64,000 nt of DNA from UBA6168 sp964508135 (GTDB taxonomy: Bacteria > Bacteroidota > Bacteroidia > Chitinophagales > Saprospiraceae), in NCBI GenBank assembly GCA_964508135.1, contig CAZDSU010000028.1, forward strand, positions 1 to 64,000, read 5' to 3'. Of the stretch, positions 57,517 through 64,000 are shown piece after piece. The position numbers and the translations under genes are program-made. The notes beneath the pieces are model-generated. The model had not been told where the DNA came from. It worked only from the letters and a program-made list of their open reading frames with translations, and did not search any database. Positions within the stretch are counted from its first letter, which is position 1. Each line of letters begins with the position of its first letter.

Positions 57517-58050
57517 TCAAATCAATTCCCCCTCCTTCCCAACTCCCCCAATCTTCCCTGTGATAAATTCCTTCACCCGCTCCGCCTCCGCCATTGTCAG
57601 CCCCTCGATGCTGAGGTCGCTGCCACTGCCACCAGCGGTGTAAACCTTGAGCGTGGCCAGCCCGAAGGCACTCTCCACCGGGCCCCGGCTGATTTCGCAG
57701 TGCTGCATCCGGTTGAACGGGATGGCCGTAAGGGTGCGCCACCAGACCCCGTGCTTGTGCAAGATGTCGTGCTCCCGAAGGGCATAGCCTTCGGCGGCAA
57801 ACCGCTTCATGGCCACCTTCATTCCCAGCAAAAAAAGCACTGCCCACACCCCCAACAGCATCCAACTGAGCCAAGGCATTCTGAAAGGATTTACGAAGTA
57901 AAAGGCAAGCCAGCCCAGCAGCAAAAAGGCGAAAAGTATGCTGGTCGCAATGACCTCCACCATGCGGTAGGACGGGGAAAGCCGCTGAAAATCAACAGCT
58001 TCGGCATGTGGCAAATCGGTCACGGCCACTTGTGCGTTTTCAAAAATCAT
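57517..58050 (-). CDS. PH-domain membrane protein, YdbS-like
   Basis: A 177-aa protein with two membrane helices (about 35-52, 57-77) and a single bPH2 domain (about 85-165; LHKHGVWWRTLTAIPFNRMQ, HCEISRGPVESAFGLATLKV). This is the YdbS-type companion of YdbT. The two are normally adjacent; here they are separated by about 750 bp holding the PIN toxin-antitoxin unit. A cell-envelope role is likely but unproven. Confidence 0.85.
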   Translation of the reverse strand: MIFENAQVAVTDLPHAEAVDFQRLSPSYRMVEVIATSILFAFLLLGWLAFYFVNPFRMPWLSWMLLGVWAVLFLLGMKVAMKRFAAEGYALREHDILHKHGVWWRTLTAIPFNRMQHCEISRGPVESAFGLATLKVYTAGGSGSDLSIEGLTMAEAERVKEFITGKIGGVGKEGELI

Positions 58051-58053
58051 TTT

Positions 58054-58133
58054 ATTGGATTGTTGGATTGTTGGATTGTTAAATTGTTGTCGTTACATGG
58101 GTAACAATTCAACAATATAACAATCCAGCAATT
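58054..58133. repeat. Inverted word array (ATTGTTGGATTG)
   Basis: GGATTGTTGGATTGTTGGATT and TAAATTGTTG words face AACAATTCAACAATATAACA and ACAATCCAGCAATTTTAAGC, around a short spacer, between the lipoprotein and YdbS-like genes. Confidence 0.8.
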
Positions 58134-58436
58134 TTAAGCTTTCCTCTTCGATTTATTGCCCGCCAAGATGCCCCATCCGCCAGAGCCTAACAGGAAGCCG
58201 AAATCGTACCAGCCGCCGCTGTTGTTGACGGCGTAGATGGCCACGTTGTCGTCGAACAGGCTGACGATGAAGCTGATGGGCGTGATGAAGCCGTGCAGCA
58301 GCCCGAAAAGGAAGCCGTACTGCTCGCCTTTGAGGCATTCTTGCACAGGTTCGACGTTTGCGCAGGAGGCGAAGGCGAACATGAGCAGCGCCAGGGCGCT
58401 GAAAATCAACAGTTTGGACGTGAGTTTGCTTTTCAT
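58134..58436 (-). CDS. Small lipoprotein
   Basis: 100 aa from the ATG at 58436. A signal sequence with lipobox (LMFAFASC, lipid Cys at about 26), then CLKGEQYGFLFGLLHGFITP and a Gly-rich C-terminus (GFLLGSGGWGILAGNK). Longer in-frame starts are not supported. No family recognised; an envelope lipoprotein. Confidence 0.7.
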   Translation of the reverse strand: MKSKLTSKLLIFSALALLMFAFASCANVEPVQECLKGEQYGFLFGLLHGFITPISFIVSLFDDNVAIYAVNNSGGWYDFGFLLGSGGWGILAGNKSKRKA

Positions 58437-58560
58437 GTTTGAATTTTTTAAGTGGGCGAACAATGGAAAAATGGAAATTGGTCGCATCCCATTTTTCGTT
58501 TTGTCAAAGGTAGAAATTCTGTGGACATTGGGTTTCGACCGTTGGTAAGTTTTGGCGACA

Positions 58561-58591
58561 GCGATACGATTGCTCGAAGCAATCGTATCGC
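58561..58591. repeat. Perfect 14-bp inverted repeat
   Basis: GCGATACGATTGCT, a CGA loop, AGCAATCGTATCGC. No T-tract. It lies in the non-coding space upstream of the lipoprotein. Confidence 0.75.
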
Positions 58592-58740
58592 TTTGCACTC
58601 AAAAAAAAGTGGCAACTGCTCGCTACCGAACAGTTGCCACACCAGGATGTTCAAAAGAGAAAATCCATTATCGCCTCATTTTTGGCTCAGGACATTTTTG
58701 CGTGAAAACATCAATATTTCAAGCTATCGCAGCCCCTTAT

Positions 58741-58770
58741 CGCCGCCTTCGGCGGCTCTTCGGGGGAGAG
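58741..58770. repeat. GC-rich dispersed element, copy 2
   Basis: Matches 14930-14959 at 29 of 30 positions, including the CGCCGCC-TTC-GGCGG hairpin. It is followed by a GGGGGCGGC-GCA-GCCGCCCCC palindrome, as in copy 1, where another GC palindrome follows. Confidence 0.8.
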
Positions 58771-58841
58771 AGCCTTGGGGGCGGCGCAGCCGCCCCCACC
58801 CCCCTAGCTTTTCACGCTAAACCTACTTGAACCTCATTTTC

Positions 58842-59003
58842 TTACTCATCCGAAACCACAATCTTCACCGTATGCACTTGGTTCACCGAACGCAGATTGA
58901 TGAAATAAATGCCCGGTAAAAAGCCCGTGAAATCCAGTTGGGTGATATAGTGGTCTTCTCCTTCCAGCTCGTCTTGTTCAAATATTAGACCCAAGAACTT
59001 TTG
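58842..59003 (-). pseudogene. Orphan type A T9SS C-terminal domain fragment in frame with PorP
   Basis: Directly after the PorP/SprF stop the same frame stays open for 53 codons (QKFLGLIFEQDELEG, then FTGFLPGIYFINLRSVNQVH, TVKIVVSDE and a stop). The part TQLDFTGFLPGIYFINLRS is a type A T9SS sorting-domain strand pair (GxYxxxL). No signal or upstream domain belongs to it, so it looks like the 3' remnant of a lost secreted-protein gene. Confidence 0.65.
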
Positions 59004-59954
59004 TTATTTGCCCCACGCATAGCTCAAGTTCAGTTCATGTGTTGTGCCAAGTACGTTGCCAAATGGTGATAAATTGTAGTCAAAACCATAACCGACGCGC
59101 AGCACTGCATCTTCAAGGTGGAACAATTGGCTCATTATCATGCCCATTTCGAGGTGCAGGTTGCGGGAAGTCGAGTAACCAAAGCCCATCCAGAAGTTGT
59201 TCACAAACTTCTGCCGCAAGTTGAAGTCCACCTGCATCGGGGCATTCTGCGCATATTTCACCCAAATGGACGGCTCCAAAAAGCCTTGTTGCCCTACGGC
59301 AAAAATGGCCCCGCCATTGGCATAGACGTGCGCCACCCGTTTGATGGAAATAATGTCATTTGCCGCAGTCTCGAACTTGGCACTCAGGCCGAACGTTTGC
59401 GGAATTGACAGGCCTGCATACCATTTGGTGCCCGTTTCGGGGTAGTAGGTCAGGTTCACGCCTATGCCGAAATCGGGCAGCAGGCTGGTTTGCCTATCTC
59501 CTTGCAGGATATCTTCCGGTTCAAATTCCAGTTCCTCGTTTTTGAGGCGGTACTGGACCAAACCGCCCGTGATGCCAATACCGAGCAGCAGGTTGCCGTC
59601 GGCAGCAGGGCGAAGTTGGTAGGAGTACCGCCCGTACAAACCGATGAGGTTGTTGGCGCCCACCTTGTCATTGAACAGCATTCCGCCGAAAGTCGAAAGG
59701 TTTTTGTCTTCCCGCACCCGCTCATAGCGGGCAAGCCCTGTCCTCGGTGCATCCTCGATGCCCAGCCATTGCAAGCGGTAGGTCAATCCTGCAACTTGGT
59801 TCATGTTGTACTGCAAGTAGTCCACTGGGATTGCCGCTGGGTTCAGGTAGGTTTGCAACTCAGTATACTGGGTGAAAAGAGGCAGCTGCTGGGCCTTAAG
59901 CGCCATTTTACCGAAGGAAAAAAATAGGGTCAAAACAAAAACTACATGCTTCAT
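59004..59954 (-). CDS. PorP/SprF-family T9SS membrane protein
   Basis: A 316-aa protein with a signal peptide (about 1-21). Start LPLFTQYTELQTYLNPAAIP, QYNMNQVAGLTYRLQWLG and the terminal barrel strand HELNLSYAWGK match the PorP/SprF family. These are outer-membrane partners required for particular type B T9SS substrates, so the giant gene immediately upstream (31 bp) is the likely client. One operon. Confidence 0.93.
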   Translation of the reverse strand: MKHVVFVLTLFFSFGKMALKAQQLPLFTQYTELQTYLNPAAIPVDYLQYNMNQVAGLTYRLQWLGIEDAPRTGLARYERVREDKNLSTFGGMLFNDKVGANNLIGLYGRYSYQLRPAADGNLLLGIGITGGLVQYRLKNEELEFEPEDILQGDRQTSLLPDFGIGVNLTYYPETGTKWYAGLSIPQTFGLSAKFETAANDIISIKRVAHVYANGGAIFAVGQQGFLEPSIWVKYAQNAPMQVDFNLRQKFVNNFWMGFGYSTSRNLHLEMGMIMSQLFHLEDAVLRVGYGFDYNLSPFGNVLGTTHELNLSYAWGK

Positions 59955-59984
59955 TTTTGATAAATTTTGTGTGTTGAAAAAAGC

Positions 59985-62900
59985 TCATCGCACCACCGTC
60001 ACCGCCCCGCTCACCTCGCTCCCTGCCCCTTCCAGCACGTAGAAATACGTCCCTTCCGGCAACTGCTTCCCGCCCTGCGCCCTCCCATCCCAGTCGTTTT
60101 GGTAGTCTTTCCCATGGAAAACCACGTCGCCCCAACGGTTGATGACCGTGATTTCGATGGGCCCCGGTATTTCCGAAAAGTTCGGTATGGCCAACCGCTC
60201 CCCTGTGCCATCGCCGTTCGGGGTGATGACGTTGGCGGGCTTCTCGATAGCCGGCGGAGCCAACGGCGACTTGCTCAAAACCACCACCTGCGCCTGTGCG
60301 CAAAGGTCGGGGCAATCCTTCAGGCAGATTTCATAGGTAAATTCCACGTTCACCGTCGAGTCCACCCCGAATTGGAAGTCGTAGCTGCCGTCCGCATTGG
60401 CCGTCAAGCTGCCATAAAGCGGCGTTGAAAGGAAAGTCAGTGTCACGGCGTCCCGGTCCGGGATTTTGTCGTTGGCCAAAAAATCGAGGTTCGTCAGCGG
60501 CTGGCCGAGGTTGAAATACACATCCGCATTGGCAGCTAGCCCCTCGCTTTGGAACACCAACAACGTGTCGGCGGAGTAGGCCGGGCAGTCGGCGCTCGAC
60601 AGCGTCCAGATAAAGGCATTGCCGCCTGCGGTAAGGTCGCCTACCAGCGTGCTGGCCTCGTTTGGCTGCGCAATGAAGGTCGTGGAAGTGGGGTCTAGTG
60701 GCGTCCATTCGCCCGTCGTATTGGCGGGCTGATTGGCGTTCAAGGTCGCTTCGATGCCTTCGCAGAGGTTCACATCCTGGCCCGCATCGGCGGGTGGGAG
60801 CAGGCTGGTGTAGGTGCTAATCAACACATTGTCAACGGAATACGCACCACAGGCCCCATTTGTCAGTGTCCAGAAGAAGACATAGGTATTGTTCGGGAAA
60901 TATCCGTCAATCGGCGAGTTCGGGTTGTTGGGATCCAAAATTTGGATGCCCAACTGAGCCTGCGAACCCGGCTGAGACCATGTGCCGAGCACCCCCGCTG
61001 ATTGCGCCGCCACTGCACTCAAATTGATGGCCGTTGCGCTGCCGCAAAACGAAAGGTCGTCGCCCGCTTGCGCCAACTCCGCCACTTCGGCGGTCACGTT
61101 CACAGCCACGGTGTCCGAAGAGAAGCCCTCGCAAGCGCCGCTGCTCAACGTCCAAATGAACAGGTTTTCGCCGATGGCAAGATTGGAAACGGTGCTGTAG
61201 GGGTTTACCGGGTTGTTTATTTCGGCTGCGCTAATGCCAGTCCAAATCCCTGTCCCAACTACTGCTGGCTGGGCGCTCAGGGCCGTGATTGCTGTTGTTT
61301 CACAAATCGAATCATCAGCGCCAGCCGCCGCATTTACCGAAGGTATATTGTCCACCGATACTGTCACGGTCTTTACCACAGGGCAACCGCTGCCACCGGA
61401 GACGGTAACGGCATAACTGCCTGATTGACTGACGCTTATGCTAGAAGCCGTCGCCCCATTTGACCATAAAAACGACGAGCCGCTTCCTGCATCGAGGGTC
61501 GTCGTTTCATTTTCACAAATCGAAAAATCGGGGGCTAGTGCCTGTGTTTGCAAGGGCGTGAAGGTCAGTTCCACCGTCACCGTGCTGTCACAGCCGGAGG
61601 TCGCCGTCAGCGTGGCAGCGCCAATGGGGTTGGCGGCGTTAAACACCGAATTACCGACCAAGAGGCTGTCGCCCGCACAAAGGTTCAGGTAAAGGTGGAC
61701 GGGCGGCGGCGTCGTGCCGAGGTCGGCCACCACCACGTTCTGGTTGATGCTGTCCACGCAGCTGAACTGGTCCACGACGACCAGCGTCACGTTCACCGTA
61801 TCAAAGTTGGTGTAGCTGTGCGAGGGCGTTTGGCCGCTGCCCGTGGCACCGTCGCCGAAGTTCCAAGCCCATTGCTCGATGCCAAAGCTGCTCGTCGAAT
61901 TATCATTGAAAATCAAGGACTTGGGAGCGCAAGGTTCCGGCACGGCCACCGTGAAACCAGCTTGGGGTTTGGGGTAAACGAACACCTGCTGGGATGACGT
62001 ATCGGCCTCCGTGCCATCGCTGGCAATCAGGGAAACGGTGTAGGTGCCGGGCACGGTGTAGAATGCCATCGGGCTTTGTTCGTTGCTGAAACTGCCATTG
62101 CCAAAGTTCCAAAGGAAGCCCGTCGCATTTGGGGTCGATTGGTTGCTGAATTGCAGCATTTGCGAAGCACAAATCGTGTCCTGGCTGATGGCGAAGGCTG
62201 CCACTACGTCCAAGCAGTTCTCTTCCAGGATGCTCGCCGATGCTGCGGCGGTGCAGCCGTTCTGGTCGGTCACGGTCAGGCCGTAGGTGCCGCCGTTCGT
62301 CACGGTGAGGCTTGGCGTTGTTTCGCCGCCCGGCGACCAAGCGTAGGCGTCGAAAACCCCGGCGGTGAGCAGGATGCTTAGGCCGATGCAGACGCTGTCG
62401 GGTCCAAAAATCATGGCATTTGGATTTTGATGAACAGTGAGATTGAGATTTACGAGGCTATCGCAGCCGTTGGCGGCGGTCAGCGTCACGGCGTAGTTTC
62501 CAGATTGGTTAAATGATTGATTGCCAATCAGGTAGGATTGCCCTTGGCAAATATTTTCGATTAGGTTAGTTTGTAAAATGGGCAACACGGTCAGGTCGAG
62601 GATTACGATGCTGTCGCATCCGCCGACCGCCGTAAAAGCCACGTTGTAAATGCCGGTTTGGTTGAAGCTCTGGTTGCCCACGGCAATGTTCTGGCCTTGG
62701 CAAATGGACTGAATCAGGTTGGTTTGCAAAACGGGCAGCACCGTTAGGTCGAGGTTCACCGTGCTATCGCATCCATTTTCCCCAATCAACATGACCTGGT
62801 AGTTTCCGGTTTGCGTAAATGATTGATTTCCAACGATAAAGGTATCTCCAGTACATATCGACCCAACCAACTGTGTCGAAGTCGAACCGTCCAGCACAGT

Positions 62901-64000
62901 GATGTCAAAGCTGCAAGCCGTTGAATTGCCCGCAGGGTCGTCCCCTGAATACACCACCGTCGTCGTGCCAATAGGGAAAACGTCGCCAGGGCTGTTACTG
63001 CTCGTTTGCGAAGCGATGCCGCAGTTATCCATCAATGTCGGCGGCGTCCAATTCACGATGGCGTCGCAATTGGCCGTGTTAACCGGCACCGTGATATAGC
63101 TTGGACAATTCGTAAAGACAGGATTTTCCGTATCTGCTACGGTCACATTGAAGGAGCAGGTGGCCGTCAAGCCGGCATTGTCCGTGGCGGTGTAGGTGAC
63201 GGCGGTCGTTCCGACAGGGAAGACAGACCCTGGAGCATGGGTGCTCGTAAACGTGGCGATGCCGCAATTGTCCAAGGCAGTCGGCGCAGCCCAGTTCACG
63301 GCCGCACCGCAGGTTCCAATGTTGTTATTAACCGTGATATTGCCGGGGCAGGCAGTGATCACGGGGTTTTCAGTATCCACCACCGTGACATTGAAGGAGC
63401 AGGTGGCCGTCAAGCCGGCATTGTCCGTGGCGGTGTAGGTGANNNNNNNNNNNNNNNNNNNNNNNNNNNNNNNNNNNNNNNNNNNNNNNNNNNNNNNNNN
63501 NNNNNNNNNNNNNNNNNNNNNNNNNNNNNNNNNNNNNNNNNNCAATGTTGTTATTAACCGTGATATTGCCGGGGCAGGCAGTGATCACGGGGTTTTCGAT
63601 ATCCACTACCGTGACATTGAAGGAACAGGTGGCCGTCAAGCCGGCATTGTCCGTGGCGGTGTAGGTGACGGCGGTCGTTCCGACAGGGAAGACAAAACCT
63701 GGAGCATGGGTGCTGGTGAAGGTGGCGATGCCGCAGTTGTCCAGAGCAGTAGGCGCAGCCCAGTTCACAGTCGCTCCGCAGTTTCCAATATCGTTGGCGA
63801 TTATGATATTGCCGGGGCAGCCAGTGATTACGGGGCTTTCGATATCCACCACCGTAACATTGAAGGAGCAGGTAGCCATCAGCCCGGCATTGTCTGTGGC
63901 GGTATAGGTGACGGCGGTCGTTCCGACGGGGAAGACAGAACCTGGAGCATGGGTGCTGGTGAAGGTGGCGATGCCGCAGTTGTCCAGAGCAGTCGGCGGA
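59985..64000 (-). CDS. Giant T9SS-secreted HYR/PKD repeat protein, 5' end outside the window
   Basis: The 3' part (over 1300 codons) of a larger gene. From the window edge inward: 81-residue HYR repeats (ENPVITACPGNITV, NWAAPTALDNCGIATF, TYTATDNAGLTATCSF) nearly identical at DNA level, GCDS modules like those at 43853, PKD and Ig-like domains, and a type B T9SS sorting domain (about the last 95 residues; VITPNGDGTGERLAIPN, VINRWGDVVFHG). Probably a surface adhesin exported by T9SS with the PorP/SprF protein downstream. A 100-N gap (63443-63542) falls in the HYR repeats; a true gap of 117 bp (plus a multiple of 243) would restore the frame. Confidence 0.9.
63146..64000 (-). repeat. 243-bp HYR tandem repeats
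   Basis: The landmark ACATTGAAGG recurs every 243 bp: 63145, 63388, then across the gap, and again with 243-bp spacing at about 63614 and 63857. The units encode 81-residue HYR domains and differ at only a few bases, the usual reason for an assembly gap. Confidence 0.9.
63443..63542. other. Assembly gap (100 Ns)
   Basis: Exactly 100 N, the standard arbitrary length, within near-identical repeats. The real missing length is expected to be 117 bp or 117 plus multiples of 243. Confidence 0.95.

Larger units (their letters stand above)
58437..58841. other. Intergenic region with hairpins and a GC-rich repeat
   Basis: 405 bp with no gene. It contains a perfect 14-bp inverted repeat (58561-58591, GCGATACGATTGCT around CGA), a GC-rich element (58741-58770) and a TTCACGCTAA motif near its right end that is like the 32-bp repeat upstream of the ATPase. 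Confidence 0.5.

Noticed and set aside
57479..57520. A CCTGCCTACCGTCAGGCAGG hairpin as a mobile element end
   Set aside because: A single short palindrome without partner copies in the window; recorded but not supported as an element.

Overview
The window looks like a chromosomal segment of a Bacteroidota bacterium, most likely from the Saprospiria/Lewinella/Haliscomenobacter side. The evidence is the mix of families: type IX secretion (T9SS) C-terminal sorting domains on very large repeat proteins, a PorP/SprF protein, DUF4294, DUF6089 and DUF1015 proteins, a SusC-like TonB receptor with a carboxypeptidase-regulatory-like N-terminus, a bacilliredoxin, and -7 boxes of the Bacteroidota form TAnnTTTG. 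No rRNA or tRNA gene was recognised. All calls come from reading the sequence and from memory of protein families; no search was run.

Layout. 0-9 kb: two secreted or outer-membrane proteins, serC, a bacilliredoxin, a minus-strand LysE / ATP-grasp / MOSC / Rof group, and a TonB receptor behind a 7-2-7 palindrome. 9-15 kb: an unexplained two-gene cassette beside a degraded copy of the 3' end of the next gene, a sigma-54 response regulator, a small Trp/Gly-rich protein, a 934-aa T9SS protein and a MerR regulator. 15-24 kb: a metallo-beta-lactamase-fold hydrolase, an ABC ATPase, mnmG, a second copy of the two-gene cassette, DUF1015, DUF6089 and a probably frameshifted lytic transglycosylase. 24-32 kb: panD, a flippase-like protein, rfaE2, DUF4294, phhB, a glucosaminidase divergent from an S24-type repressor, and a multi-pass membrane protein. 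32-35 kb: a UPF0175/DUF3368 toxin-antitoxin pair, a Gfo/Idh/MocA oxidoreductase and DoxX.

35-38.6 kb is the accessory hot spot. A TIR-coiled-coil-FGE protein ends in a stretch that looks like the variable region of a diversity-generating retroelement (DGR). It is followed by an N-terminally truncated Avd-like fragment, a REP-associated transposase (RAYT) between inverted REP-like ends that replace the start of the Avd fragment, and a stand-alone TIR protein. No reverse transcriptase or template repeat was found in the window, so a variable region, if real, is either orphaned or diversified in trans.

38.6-64 kb: an acyl-CoA synthetase/GNAT fusion, an esterase, an AAA_14/DUF4143 ATPase with a 32-bp tandem repeat running into its start codon, a 2335-aa T9SS repeat protein, an AT-rich orphan gene, purK-purE, an OmpA/DUF6624 protein, a YdbS/YdbT-like pair split by a PIN toxin-antitoxin pair, a lipoprotein, PorP/SprF, and a giant HYR/PKD T9SS protein that runs off the window and contains a 100-N assembly gap.

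A second theme is a set of about 20 intergenic arrays built from short words repeated at about 8-12 bp, often arranged as long inverted repeats. The word differs between loci but recurs in several families, and some arrays extend into coding sequence.
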